Shown: piece by piece, positions 46,838 through 56,027 of the stretch
How positions within the stretch are numbered: position 1 is the stretch's first letter
Layout: every line of letters begins with the position of its first letter
Source: Companilactobacillus suantsaicola
GTDB lineage: Bacteria; Bacillota; Bacilli; Lactobacillales; Lactobacillaceae
Reading direction: 5' to 3'
Assembly: GCF_004745525.1 (NCBI RefSeq)
Contig: NZ_RKLY01000005.1
Span: 44,612 to 108,611, forward strand
Length of the DNA stretch: 64,000 bases
Position numbers and translations under genes: made by a program
Notes under the pieces: generated by a model
The model's input: only the letters and a program-made list of their open reading frames with translations
What the model was told of the DNA's origin: nothing
Database searches by the model: none

Positions 46838-48027
46838 CCGAAGAATTATTAGATACCATCATTGTCGGCGGAGGTCCTGGCGGGCTGACTGCGGCAATCT
46901 ACGCCGGTCGCGCGGAATTGAAAACTTTATTGATTGAAAAAGGTGGCTACGGGGGACGAATTACCGAAACTGCTGAGGTGAAGAATTATCCGGGAGTCAA
47001 ATTGGATTCTGGACAGCATTTGATGGAGAAATTCAAAGAGCACGCTCAAAGTAATGATTCAGTTTCACTGAAACGGACTACCGTTACTGATATTAAACAA
47101 GTTGATGATGGCTTTATCGTTTCGACTAAACGGAGGGGGGATTTTCACAGTAAGACAGTAATCTTAGATTTAGGAACCGTACCGCGGGAGTTGAATATTC
47201 CCGGTGAAAAAGAATTCGCAGGACAAGGAGTTTCCTATTGTGCAACTTGCGATGCGGAATTTTTCAAAGATCAAGAAATCTTTGTAGTCGGTGCCGGTGA
47301 TCAGGCGATTGAGGAATCGGAATATTTAGCTAAGTTTGCTAAAAAAGTCAATATCGTCGTACTTCACGATCCGGGGGTCCTTGACTGTAATGAAGTTGCC
47401 GCTCGAAATATCAAGCGTAATTCCAAGGTCAACTTCATCTGGGATTCCACTTTGAACGCGATTGAGGGTAGCGACAAGGTTGAGAAGGTCCAAATTAAGA
47501 ACGTCAATACCGGCGAAATTACTGAGCATCAAACTAGCGGCGTCTTCTTCTTTATTGGTATGTCGCCTCAAACGCAGATGGTTGCCGATTTGGCCAAACG
47601 AGATGCTCGTGGGTACATTTGTGTCAATAACAAACAGGAGACTAGTGTTCCCGGGCTTTATGCCATTGGTGATTGCACGGACAACTTCTTGAAACAAGTT
47701 ATCACAGCTTGCGGCGATGGTGCTCGTGCCTTAGTAGCAGCGCAACGTTATATTTCTGAGGAAACGCAATTACACAATATTTTGGACGAACCGAATACTA
47801 AAGTGGCGTTTGTTTTCTACGATCCTTATCAAGATGGTGATATTGATCGTGCGAGTGAATTTGAAAAAAAATTACCAGATTATAAAGTTTACAAACAAGA
47901 TATTTCCAGACAGTCGTTACTCTTTAAGAAAATGGGCTTAAAGAAGACAGTCTGTGCAGCTTTATTTGAAAATGGTTCATCAAAAGTTATCGAAGATATT
48001 TCAAAATTAAAATTAGTTAAAAATTAG
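46834..48027 (+). CDS. Thioredoxin reductase-like flavoprotein with a C-terminal thioredoxin-fold domain
   Basis: A 397-residue protein. Residues 1-300 match thioredoxin reductase: FAD motif DTIIVGGGPGGLTAAIYAGRA, redox pair C136-A-T-C139 in SYCATCDAEFF, nucleotide motif VVGAGDQAIEES and C-terminal FAD motif GLYAIGDCTD. About 90 further residues (KVAFVFYDPYQDGD onward) resemble a thioredoxin fold without a CxxC pair. It is coupled to the carrier gene by an ATGA overlap and lies 11 bases before the arylsulfotransferase gene, so it probably reduces the thioredoxin domain of that protein. Confidence 0.85.
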   Translation: MTEELLDTIIVGGGPGGLTAAIYAGRAELKTLLIEKGGYGGRITETAEVKNYPGVKLDSGQHLMEKFKEHAQSNDSVSLKRTTVTDIKQVDDGFIVSTKRRGDFHSKTVILDLGTVPRELNIPGEKEFAGQGVSYCATCDAEFFKDQEIFVVGAGDQAIEESEYLAKFAKKVNIVVLHDPGVLDCNEVAARNIKRNSKVNFIWDSTLNAIEGSDKVEKVQIKNVNTGEITEHQTSGVFFFIGMSPQTQMVADLAKRDARGYICVNNKQETSVPGLYAIGDCTDNFLKQVITACGDGARALVAAQRYISEETQLHNILDEPNTKVAFVFYDPYQDGDIDRASEFEKKLPDYKVYKQDISRQSLLFKKMGLKKTVCAALFENGSSKVIEDISKLKLVKN

Positions 48028-48038
48028 GAGTGATTATA

Positions 48039-49847
48039 ATGGGTCAACCAACAGTATTTCCACACGGAACAACAATTTATAAACCAGACAAGTGTTTTAA
48101 CGGATATACGATCGTTCCACTAGTTAATGATGGTGTTTTACTTTTTGATATGAACGGTAATGAAGTTAGATGTTGGAATATGCAAGGGATGCCACCAAAA
48201 CTGCTCAAAGGTGGTTATGTTCTTGGTAGCTCTGGTTTCAGACATCCTGACTATGGTATGCAAGATGGTGTTAACTTAACTGAAATTGATTATGACGGTA
48301 ATATCGTTTGGCAATTCGATAAATTTGAAAAGATCGACGATCCAGGACGTGATCATCGTTGGATGTCTAGAAGTCACCACGATTTCCAAAGAGAAGGTAA
48401 TCCAGTCGGTTACTATGTTCCTGGACAAGAAGCAAAGCCTCTAGAAGGTAACACTTTGATTTTGGCTCACCAGACAATTCATAATCCAGAAATTTCTGAC
48501 AAGAAACTTTTAGACGATGTCATGTATGAAGTTGATTGGGAAGGTAATATCGTTTGGAAATGGTCACTCAGTGAACACTTCGATGAATTAGGTTTTGACG
48601 AAGCTGCCAAGAATGTCTTATTCAGAGATCCTAATATGCGTTCATCAGACGGTGGTGTCGGTGATTACATGCACGTTAACTGCATGAGTTATCTTGGACC
48701 TAATAAGTGGTACGATGCCGGGGATGAAAGATTCAAACCAACTAATATTATTTTTGATAGTCGTGAAGCTAATATCTTAGCCATTCTTGATAAGGATACT
48801 GGTCATCTAGTTTGGAAGATTGGCCCTGACTTTAATGCGACCCCAGAACTTAGAAAACTCGGTTGGATCGTCGGTCAACATCACTTCCACATGATTCCCA
48901 AAGGTTTACCTGGTGAAGGTAACTTGATGGTCTTTGATAATGGTGGTTGGGCCGGATATGGTACACCAAATCCATCTTCAAAGATTGGTAGCAAGAACGC
49001 TACTCGTGATTACAGTCGTGTTATCGAGTTTGATCCAACGACTCTAAAAGTTGTTTGGGAAGTAACACCAAAAGACTTTGGGGATGCTATTCCAGTTGAT
49101 GCAAGTAAATTCTACAGCCCATACGTTTCATCAGCTCAACGTTTGCCAAACGGTAATACTTTAATTGATGAAGGTTCAGATGGTCGCTTGATCGAAGTTA
49201 CTAAAGAAAAGGAAATTGTCTGGGAATGGATTTCACCATATTACTCACACAGTGACGAAGGTCAACCTAAGAACAACATGATCTATCGTGCCTATCGTTA
49301 TCCATACGACTACGTTCCTCAAGAACCAACACCTAAAGAGGTTGCTATCGAACCAATCGACAATACAACTTATCGTGTTCCCGGTGCTGGTAAATTTGGA
49401 GCTAAGAAGGTCGTCGATGTAAAAGGTACTTTGCCATATTACAAAGATGTCGCTTTGTGTGTCGCAACTGATGATGAAGAGGATGTCGTTAATAAAGAAA
49501 AAGTCTTCGATGTTGATAAGGACTTCTTCAAACCTTTGACAATTGATGATTTCGATGCCGCAGTTGAAAAGTCCGATAAACCAAATCTAGTTTTATTTGG
49601 AGCTGAGAGATGTGTTCACTGCAAGGCTTTGCATCCAGTACTAGAAGAAGCTTTGAAGGAAGACTTCAAGGACAAATTCAATATTTACTATGTTGATGTC
49701 GATGCCAATACGAAACTAGCTGAAAGAAACAAAATCGCCGGTATTCCAGTAGTTGTCATCTTCGATAAGGGTGAGGAATTACAGAGATTCCACGGCGAAA
49801 GAGATTACGATGACGTTTGTGATTTCTTAGACGATGCTTTAAAGTAA
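48039..49847 (+). CDS. Arylsulfotransferase-like protein fused to a C-terminal thioredoxin domain
   Basis: A 602-residue protein. Residues 1 to about 450 resemble the arylsulfate sulfotransferase (ASST) beta-propeller: repeated W/Y-D-x-x-GNIVW strands (IDYDGNIVWQFD, VDWEGNIVWKWS, TKEKEIVWEWIS) and His-rich segments MSRSHHDFQ and GQHHFHMIPKG. From about residue 490 a thioredoxin domain follows with active-site C525-V-H-C528 and the cis-proline in GIPVVVIFDKG. No signal peptide is present, unlike periplasmic ASST. The ATG at 48039 lies eight bases after TAGGAG. The fusion plus the adjacent reductase suggests a redox-regulated enzyme acting on sulfated or phenolic compounds. Confidence 0.8.
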   Translation: MGQPTVFPHGTTIYKPDKCFNGYTIVPLVNDGVLLFDMNGNEVRCWNMQGMPPKLLKGGYVLGSSGFRHPDYGMQDGVNLTEIDYDGNIVWQFDKFEKIDDPGRDHRWMSRSHHDFQREGNPVGYYVPGQEAKPLEGNTLILAHQTIHNPEISDKKLLDDVMYEVDWEGNIVWKWSLSEHFDELGFDEAAKNVLFRDPNMRSSDGGVGDYMHVNCMSYLGPNKWYDAGDERFKPTNIIFDSREANILAILDKDTGHLVWKIGPDFNATPELRKLGWIVGQHHFHMIPKGLPGEGNLMVFDNGGWAGYGTPNPSSKIGSKNATRDYSRVIEFDPTTLKVVWEVTPKDFGDAIPVDASKFYSPYVSSAQRLPNGNTLIDEGSDGRLIEVTKEKEIVWEWISPYYSHSDEGQPKNNMIYRAYRYPYDYVPQEPTPKEVAIEPIDNTTYRVPGAGKFGAKKVVDVKGTLPYYKDVALCVATDDEEDVVNKEKVFDVDKDFFKPLTIDDFDAAVEKSDKPNLVLFGAERCVHCKALHPVLEEALKEDFKDKFNIYYVDVDANTKLAERNKIAGIPVVVIFDKGEELQRFHGERDYDDVCDFLDDALK

Positions 49848-49883
49848 AGTCAATTAAGATTGCGTGATGGGAGGAAAACAGTT

Positions 49884-50537
49884 TTGGAAAAATCGGATTT
49901 TATCAACGGAATTTTGCACCATCCTTTAGTAGCCAACAATTATCGAATTGAAAGCTACAAGAGAAATACGATTATCCGGACTCCAGGAACTCTGATCACG
50001 CATGTCGGTATCGTCATGGATGGCTATCTGAAGGCTATCAGCTACTCGAAATATGGCAAAGAAATGTGTGGTTCGATCTTTGGTCCCAACAGCATCATCT
50101 TGGAATATCTTTATTTATCGGGTGATATGTATTACACGTACAATCTAGCCTCAATCAACAACTGCAAAATTTGTTGGTTACCAATCGAAATTTTCTCAAA
50201 AATTGTTCTCGACGATAAGAAATTCTCTAAAATTTATATTCAACAATTAGCACAGCGTGGACTGGAAAATCAACGTTTGATTGCCTGCTTGGGTTATAAG
50301 ACGGTTCGAGAAAGAATTGCTTACTGGATTTTAAGTGATGGCGTTTTATCAACTGAAGAAGGGTCTAATTTGAAGGTTAAGTTCCCAGTCTCACAAGAAG
50401 CATTCTCAGAAATTCTGCACGTCACTCGATCCTCCTTGAATCAAGAGTTACACAAAATGAGCAGCGAAGGGTTCTTCCAAATAAGCCACAATGTTTTGAC
50501 GCATATTGATAAAGAGAAGCTGGTTTCAGAGATATAA
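49884..50537 (+). CDS. Crp/Fnr-family transcriptional regulator
   Basis: A 217-residue regulator: an N-terminal cNMP-binding-type beta barrel (TLITHVGIVMDGYLKAISYSKYGKEM), a long dimer helix and a winged HTH (VSQEAFSEILHVTRSSLNQELHKMSSEGF). No cluster of four N-terminal cysteines of the oxygen-sensing Fnr type is seen, so the signal is unclear. The start is TTG at 49884 with GGGAGG ten bases upstream. It is the last gene of the operon and probably controls it through the operator at 45265. Confidence 0.85.
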   Translation: MEKSDFINGILHHPLVANNYRIESYKRNTIIRTPGTLITHVGIVMDGYLKAISYSKYGKEMCGSIFGPNSIILEYLYLSGDMYYTYNLASINNCKICWLPIEIFSKIVLDDKKFSKIYIQQLAQRGLENQRLIACLGYKTVRERIAYWILSDGVLSTEEGSNLKVKFPVSQEAFSEILHVTRSSLNQELHKMSSEGFFQISHNVLTHIDKEKLVSEI

Positions 50538-50557
50538 AGAGTGGTGGTCTGTGAAAT

Positions 50558-51187
50558 ATGCCGCCCTCCGCAACAAACTCAATTTTGGGCTGGAATGCAC
50601 TCTGGACCGACTTGGAGCCAATTTCAAAAACCGGAAATTGTCTTCAAGCTCGACCTTATTCTAAGCAATAAATTGCTAAGAATAATTTCACCACTGAGCC
50701 CAAATCGAGTTTGTTGCTCCGGGCTGAATAACGGTTTTATGTGTTATTTCTTTCTAATGTTTTAGGGATAGATGTTCTATTCAAAAATTTTATAAGATGA
50801 TAAAAAGTAACAGTATCTATTTGGAAATTTCCTGAGTAGGTACTGTTTTTTATTGCAATAAGTTGAAAAAAGGCATCCATTTTTATTGTGAGCAAAAGCA
50901 ATTTATGCACTCTAAAAATGGATGCTATTTTTTTATCCTCAGTTTGAATGAGTATTCAATTCAAAATAGAAGAAATTATCCAAATCAGTATAAATTGCAT
51001 AAAAACAAAGAATCACGATTTAGTCTGGAGCAACAGCTCTGGGAAATGCTCAGCCGTGAAATTTCACTTAACGCTTTAGCGTTTAGTGAAAGACCAATCT
51101 TGGAGACAATTTTCGGGCTTAAAAATTGGCTTCAAGTTGCGTCCACCGCGTTCCAGCGTTTCCCAGAGCTGTTGCGGAAGACGGCAT
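50558..51187. repeat. Composite inverted repeat element A, copy 7 (units 50558-50725 and 51022-51187)
   Basis: Left unit: P1 on ACTCAATTTTGGGCT with AGCCCAAATCGAGT (one pair mismatched); P2 is broken (GCACTC opposite CACCAC), so this unit looks partly decayed. Right unit intact: P1 on CAGCTCTGGGAAATGCTC, P3 loop TAAGCCCG, P4 TTTCACTTAACGC with complement. The core has two hairpins with T-runs, at about 50806-50852 and 50870-50934. Confidence 0.9.
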
Positions 51188-51315
51188 CTAATCACCACCC
51201 AAACTACAATGCCAACTCCAACTCTTCTTCCAAAATTAGAACTTTCTTTAATAAGTTGGTTGGGAATATTAATTTTTGCTATAATACTTAAAGATTAAAT
51301 AATGAGGCGACTACT

Positions 51316-51771
51316 ATGACAAAAGTAAAAATTGTCTATGCCAGTATTACTGGTAATGACGAAGATATCGCTTACGTCTTGACCGAGAAATTCGAGGATT
51401 TAGGTTGCGACGTTGATATGAGTGAAGTTTCTCAAACTGATGCATCTGATTTTGAAGATAGTGATATTTGTATCGTTGCAAGTTATACCTACGATGAAGG
51501 CGTGGTTCCTGATGAAGCCTTGGACTTTTACGACGATATGCAAGACCTTGATTTAAGCGGCAAAGTGTATGGCGTGTGTGGATCAGGCGATACTTTCTAT
51601 GAAGATTTCTGCCGAGCAGTTGAAGAATTTGGCAAAGTTTTTGAACAAGTCGACGCTACTCGTGGTGCAGAACCAGTCAAAATCGAACTCGACCCTGATC
51701 AAGAAGATATCGACAATCTCGATGAATTTGCAGATCAAATTTACAAAAAGGCACAAGAAATGGATCTATAA
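51316..51771 (+). CDS. Flavodoxin
   Basis: A 151-residue flavodoxin with the FMN phosphate loop YASITGNDEDIAYVL, the tyrosine-containing loop SYTYDEGVVPDE and the GSGDTFYEDFCRAVE segment that closes over the isoalloxazine ring. It is acidic, as expected of an electron carrier. It may serve reductive pathways in place of ferredoxin; no partner is adjacent except the redox operon upstream. GAGGCGAC precedes the ATG. GtrA follows two bases after the stop. Confidence 0.92.
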   Translation: MTKVKIVYASITGNDEDIAYVLTEKFEDLGCDVDMSEVSQTDASDFEDSDICIVASYTYDEGVVPDEALDFYDDMQDLDLSGKVYGVCGSGDTFYEDFCRAVEEFGKVFEQVDATRGAEPVKIELDPDQEDIDNLDEFADQIYKKAQEMDL

Positions 51772-51773
51772 AA

Positions 51774-52235
51774 ATGAACTTCTTAAAAAAATATCGTAAT
51801 TTTGGAGTTTATTGCCTTTTCGGATTCCTAGCTTCACTTTTGAACATCGGAATCTTTGATTTAGCACACAACGATTTCCACATCCCCTTGTGGATTGCCA
51901 ACACAATTGCTTGGTTCATTTCGAATTTCTTTTCATTTTTCGTAACCAAGTTGTATGTTTTTAAATCAGCAATGGAAAACTTCAAGAAAATGTTGCATGA
52001 GGGTATATTTTTTCTAGTGTCACGCATATTTTCATTGGTCTTTGATGACATCTTCATGATCGTGGCGGTTTTCATTTTTCCATGGAACAACCTAATCATC
52101 AAAGCCATCGACCAATTGATCGTGGGACTATTCAATTACTTCTCATCCAAACTAATTTTCAATTACCAAAACCGTCATTTAATAGAGCGGTTAAAAAATC
52201 TAAAAGCAAAAAGAAAAAGCCGGAATGAAATCTAA
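51774..52235 (+). CDS. GtrA-family membrane protein
   Basis: A 153-residue protein with four hydrophobic helices and the GtrA pattern (YCLFGFLASLLNIGIFDLAH, WFISNFFSFFVTKLYVFKS, LFNYFSSKLIFNYQNR). The family is thought to help flip or transfer polyprenol-linked sugars in cell-surface glycosylation. It is translated from the flavodoxin transcript and ends at a strong terminator. Confidence 0.88.
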   Translation: MNFLKKYRNFGVYCLFGFLASLLNIGIFDLAHNDFHIPLWIANTIAWFISNFFSFFVTKLYVFKSAMENFKKMLHEGIFFLVSRIFSLVFDDIFMIVAVFIFPWNNLIIKAIDQLIVGLFNYFSSKLIFNYQNRHLIERLKNLKAKRKSRNEI

Positions 52236-52253
52236 TTCGTTCTGGCTTTTTTG
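52214..52253 (+). terminator. Terminator after GtrA
   Basis: AAAAAGCCGGAATGAA pairs with TTCGTTCTGGCTTTTTT with a few mismatches. The gtrA stop lies in the loop side of the hairpin. Confidence 0.85.
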
Positions 52254-52262
52254 TGTGGTAGG

Positions 52263-52848
52263 ATGCCGTCTTCCGCAAAAACTCTGGGAAATGCTGGAAC
52301 GCTCTGGGCACGACTTGGAGCCTTTTCAAACCCGGAAAAGTCTTCAAGATCGGCCTTCTTGTAAATGCTAAAGCATTAACAAGAATTTCAGGGCTGAGCA
52401 TTTCCCAGAGTTTTTGTTCCAGACTATAGAACAATTCTGATTTTTATTGAGATAATATCTCGTGGGGGGTGTATCACGCTCTATTCTGAATTCGGTTTAG
52501 ATTTTTGTTCTTCATAAAGATTTTCTTAAAGAATAGAAGTACTATTCCAATTCTCTCAGAACTGTTTTCCAACATAGTGTGACACCAATTAAAAATTCAC
52601 TTCCATAAAAATAAGAACAAAGGTTAATTTCAATAGAACATCTATTTCTAAGAGAATGGAAATCAAATATCTCATAGATTCGCTATTCAGCACCGGAGCA
52701 ACAAAGCTGATGGGCTCAGATGTGAAATTATTCTTAGCAATTTATTGCTTAGAATAAGGTCGAGCTTTGAGCTTTTTCCGGGCTTGAAAAAGCTCAAAGT
52801 CGGCCCACATCGTTCCAGCCCAATCAGCTGTGTTGCGGAGGGCGGCAT
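52263..52848. repeat. Composite inverted repeat element A, copy 8 (units 52263-52425 and 52689-52848)
   Basis: Left: P1 on AAAACTCTGGGAAATGCT with AGCATTTCCCAGAGTTTT; P2 CTCTG opposite CAGGG, which pairs only if a G-U pair is allowed on the unit's own strand; P3 loop CAAACCCGG. Right: P1 on CAACAAAGCTGATGGG with its complement near 52818-52836, P3 loop CAAGCCCGG. It is a rare case in which the left unit carries the P1 type usually found on the right. No clear core terminator. Confidence 0.88.
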
Positions 52849-52880
52849 ACTACCCCCAACACAGCAATCCTCCAAGACTA

Positions 52881-52911
52881 GCTTTGCCATGGAGGACACC
52901 ATACTACCTCA
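52881..52911 (-). repeat. Remnant end of a third family A unit
   Basis: GCTTTGCCATGGAGGACACC plus ATACTAC matches the outer end of the unit at 19476 (in inverted orientation) at 23 of 27 positions. Only this P1 arm and head remain, 32 bases from the intact unit. It shows that elements are lost by deletion or that insertions target older copies. Confidence 0.6.
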
Positions 52912-52921
52912 AACCCAACAA

Positions 52922-52930
52922 TGTTATAAT
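52922..52930 (+). promoter_or_regulatory. Extended -10 promoter of map
   Basis: TGTTATAAT is an extended -10 box (TGnTATAAT). No good -35 box is present at 17 bases. The map start is 38 bases downstream. Confidence 0.6.
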
Positions 52931-52967
52931 AAAAATAACTTTATTTTTTGAAGGGACATGTTAAATA

Positions 52968-53762
52968 GTGATCACATTAAAATCTGCAAGAGAAATCGAA
53001 GGAATGCGTAAGTCTGGAGAATTGCTTGCAAATACTCATATTGGTTTGCGAGACATTATCAAACCAGGAATTTCTTCAATGGAAATTGAAAATTTTGCTA
53101 ACGACTATATCGAATCTCACGGTGGCCGTCCATCAGAAAAAGGCTTTGAAGGCTATAAATACGCAACTTGTGTCTGTGTTAACGATGAAGTTGCCCATGG
53201 AATTCCCCGTAAGAACCTAATTTTAAAGAGTGGCGACGTTTTGAAAGTCGACATGACAGTTAACCTCAATGGTTATGAAAGTGATTCTTGCTGGACTTAT
53301 GCCGTCGGAGATCTTTCAGCTGAGGATAAAAAGTTGATGGAAGTAACTCACAAAGCGCTTTACTTAGGTATCGACCAAGCGGTTGTCGGTAATCGTTTAG
53401 GCGATATCGGTTATGCCATCCAACATTATGTTGAAGATGAGAATCACATGGGGGACGTTCGTGATTTGATTGGTCACGGCATCCAACCAACTATGCATGA
53501 AGCTCCCAACGTGCCACATTACGGTGAACCAGGCAAGGGTTTGCGTTTGCGTGAAGGTATGACAATCACAATTGAACCAATGGTCAATTTAGGAACTTGG
53601 GAAATCAAGGACAAATTTGTGAAAGCTGATGGGTGGGAATACTTTGTTTCTGCCGACGGAACTGATTCGGCGCAATATGAACATACCATTGCCATTACTA
53701 AAGATGGTCCAAAGATTTTGACCTCACAAGATCCTGAATATGACGCTAAATACTTACTATAA
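52968..53762 (+). CDS. map: Methionine aminopeptidase, type I
   Basis: A 264-residue metalloprotease that removes the initiator methionine. Metal ligands: Asp in LKVDMTVN, Asp in YESDSCW, His in GHGIQPTMHE, Glu in ITIEPM and Glu in QYEHT. The substrate histidine lies in VNDEVAHGIP. The start is GTG at 52968 with AAGGGA 11 bases upstream. The C-terminus is somewhat longer than in E. coli. yihY-like gene follows after 17 bases. Confidence 0.96.
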   Translation: MITLKSAREIEGMRKSGELLANTHIGLRDIIKPGISSMEIENFANDYIESHGGRPSEKGFEGYKYATCVCVNDEVAHGIPRKNLILKSGDVLKVDMTVNLNGYESDSCWTYAVGDLSAEDKKLMEVTHKALYLGIDQAVVGNRLGDIGYAIQHYVEDENHMGDVRDLIGHGIQPTMHEAPNVPHYGEPGKGLRLREGMTITIEPMVNLGTWEIKDKFVKADGWEYFVSADGTDSAQYEHTIAITKDGPKILTSQDPEYDAKYLL

Positions 53763-53779
53763 AAATGGTGTAGAGAATA

Positions 53780-54736
53780 ATGGATGAAAAACCACAAGTG
53801 CCTTTATTTCGGCAATCAATAACTAATAAGCAAAAGTTCATTGGTTTTGTTAAATATGTCACTCAAGCTATGTCTGACTCAAATGTCCCTATGGCTTCAA
53901 AGGCAATCACATATTATATTCTGTTGTCGTTATTTCCAGCAGTTATTGTTGTGGGAAACTTAATTCCGTTGTTGCACTTGGATAAGCCAACTGTAATTAG
54001 CTACATTGAATTCATATTACCAGACGATCTTCATCATTATTTTTTACCAACGATAACGAAGGTTTTATCTAACTCGAACAAGGGTGTCTTGTCAGTTGGT
54101 ATCGTCGTTGCCTTATGGGCGATTTCACGTGGTTTGAACATTGTGCAAATGACGATGAATGAAGCTTATGGCTTAGACGTTAACAACTTATTCGTCAATC
54201 AAACCTTCGTCAATTACATCATTCGCAGGGCTTTTGCCTTCTTGATGACTCTGATGCTTTTGTTGATCGGCGTGATGGCTATCGTAACGTTTACATTCGG
54301 CCAAATTTTTTTAAATTGGCTAATACCTTTGTTACGCATACGTCCAACACTTTTAGATGTTTTCGCGCGTTGGAAATGGCCATTCGCTATTGTTATAATG
54401 TTGATGATCGTTTTTGCTTTGTTTTATTTTTTACCCAATATTCATCTGAAATTCTATTACATTATTACTGGCTCAATCGTAACTAGTATTGGTCTATTAG
54501 GGTTGTCACAGTTGTTCTCGTATTATTTGAAATACTTTGGTTCAGCCTGGGACAATTACGGTACGATCGGTGCCATCATTGTATTCTTGTTGTGGGTGAA
54601 TATGTCAGTGACAATCTTTTTATTTGGGAATGCCGTTAACGTTGGGTTCGCTCAAGCTTATGGCGGTCCATTTTTAAGGAAGAATACTGGTAAGTTAACT
54701 AGTTATCTGAAATCGCACGAAAAGGAGAATAATTGA
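53780..54736 (+). CDS. YihY/virulence factor BrkB-family membrane protein
   Basis: A 318-residue protein with six hydrophobic helices and the YihY signatures AITYYILLSLFPAVIVVGNL, WAISRGLNIVQMTMNEAYG and YFGSAWDNYGTIGAIIVFLLWVNMSV. The family was once annotated as ribonuclease BN; its real role is unknown, possibly lipid or solute export. It lies between map and galU on the same strand with short gaps. Confidence 0.9.
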   Translation: MDEKPQVPLFRQSITNKQKFIGFVKYVTQAMSDSNVPMASKAITYYILLSLFPAVIVVGNLIPLLHLDKPTVISYIEFILPDDLHHYFLPTITKVLSNSNKGVLSVGIVVALWAISRGLNIVQMTMNEAYGLDVNNLFVNQTFVNYIIRRAFAFLMTLMLLLIGVMAIVTFTFGQIFLNWLIPLLRIRPTLLDVFARWKWPFAIVIMLMIVFALFYFLPNIHLKFYYIITGSIVTSIGLLGLSQLFSYYLKYFGSAWDNYGTIGAIIVFLLWVNMSVTIFLFGNAVNVGFAQAYGGPFLRKNTGKLTSYLKSHEKENN

Positions 54737-54739
54737 TTT

Positions 54740-55651
54740 ATGAAAGTAAGAAAAGCAATTATACCAGCAGCAGGATTAGGAACAAGATTTTTACCAGCAA
54801 CAAAGGCACTAGCAAAGGAAATGCTACCAATTGTTGATAAGCCAACCATTCAATTCATCGTTGAAGAAGCTAAGGCTTCAGGAATTGAAGATATTTTAAT
54901 TATCACTGGTAAGAATAAGCGTTCAATCGAAGACCACTTCGATTCTGTTCCTGAATTGGAACAAAACTTGGAAGCTAAAAATAAGACAGCTCTCTTGAAA
55001 GTTGTTCAAGAAACAACTGACTTGGGCGTTAACTTGTATTACAGTCGTCAAGCTCATCCAAATGGTTTGGGAGACGCCGTAGCTCAAGCTCGTTCATTCG
55101 TTGGTGATGAACCTTTCGTAGTTATGTTGGGTGATGATTTGATGAAGGACAAGGTTCCTTTGACAAAACAATTGATCAACGATTATGAAAAGACTCACGC
55201 TTCAACACTTGCTGTTATGAAGGTTCCTGAAAAGGAAGTTTCAAAATACGGTGTGATTGATCCTGAAGGTGAAAACGAACCAGGACTTTACAACGTTAAG
55301 AAATTCGTTGAAAAGCCTAAGATGGAAGATGCTCCAAGTAATTTGGCTATCATCGGACGTTACTTGTTGACACCAGAAATTTTTGATTTGTTAGCAACTC
55401 AAAAACCAGGTGCTGGTAACGAAATCCAATTGACAGATGCCATTGACCGTATGAACAAGACTCAACGTGTCTTCGCTCACGAATTCAAGGGTGAAAGATT
55501 CGATGTCGGTAATAAATTTGGTTATGTAAAGACAAATATTGAATATGGACTAACACATCCCGAAGTTAAGGATGAATTGAAGTCATATATTCTTGACCTT
55601 GCAAAAGAACTTGAAGCAAATGACAAGCCAAGCAAGAAATCAAATAAATAA
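54740..55651 (+). CDS. galU: UTP-glucose-1-phosphate uridylyltransferase
   Basis: A 303-residue GalU that makes UDP-glucose for glycolipids, teichoic acid decoration and exopolysaccharide. The nucleotide-binding start [31 protein letters not shown] is complete, as are VMLGDDLM and the EKPK segment. AAAGGAG lies 12 bases before the ATG. It directly abuts, tail to tail, a small gene on the other strand. Confidence 0.97.
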   Translation: MKVRKAIIPAAGLGTRFLPATKALAKEMLPIVDKPTIQFIVEEAKASGIEDILIITGKNKRSIEDHFDSVPELEQNLEAKNKTALLKVVQETTDLGVNLYYSRQAHPNGLGDAVAQARSFVGDEPFVVMLGDDLMKDKVPLTKQLINDYEKTHASTLAVMKVPEKEVSKYGVIDPEGENEPGLYNVKKFVEKPKMEDAPSNLAIIGRYLLTPEIFDLLATQKPGAGNEIQLTDAIDRMNKTQRVFAHEFKGERFDVGNKFGYVKTNIEYGLTHPEVKDELKSYILDLAKELEANDKPSKKSNK

Positions 55652-55936
55652 TTAACCTAATAATAAACAGTCATTAGCAACTCGAAAACCGAATAGTTGC
55701 TTTTGGCTGTTTTTGCTTTGGTAAAAAATTGGCAATTCGTAATTTTCTTTTTGATTAAGCAAAACGAGAAATTCCCAGTTTTTTAAACCATGCAAAGTTT
55801 TGGAAGTTTTTAAAAAGATGCCGTCGATAGTTTTTTCAAGATCAACGACTGGTAATTGTTGGTCACCATCTTCAATAAAGATACGGTTATTCTTTTTGAA
55901 ATCATTCAATAATAAGATTAAATCAATAGTACGCAT
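55652..55936 (-). CDS. Hypothetical protein, 94 residues
   Basis: A 94-residue soluble protein (MRTIDLILLLNDFKKNNRIF onward), mixed alpha/beta with no clear motif. GTGGAGA lies eight bases before the ATG at 55936. Its stop TAA begins at the base after the galU stop, so the two genes converge with no gap and must share or lack a terminator. I do not recognise the family. Confidence 0.7.
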   Translation of the reverse strand: MRTIDLILLLNDFKKNNRIFIEDGDQQLPVVDLEKTIDGIFLKTSKTLHGLKNWEFLVLLNQKENYELPIFYQSKNSQKQLFGFRVANDCLLLG

Positions 55937-56027
55937 AAGAAATCTCCACTAAATAATTGTTTTTAAAGCCTTTTTAAATTATTATGAAAGCTTAAAGATA
56001 TTTTACCAAGTTTGAAGGGAAAAAATT

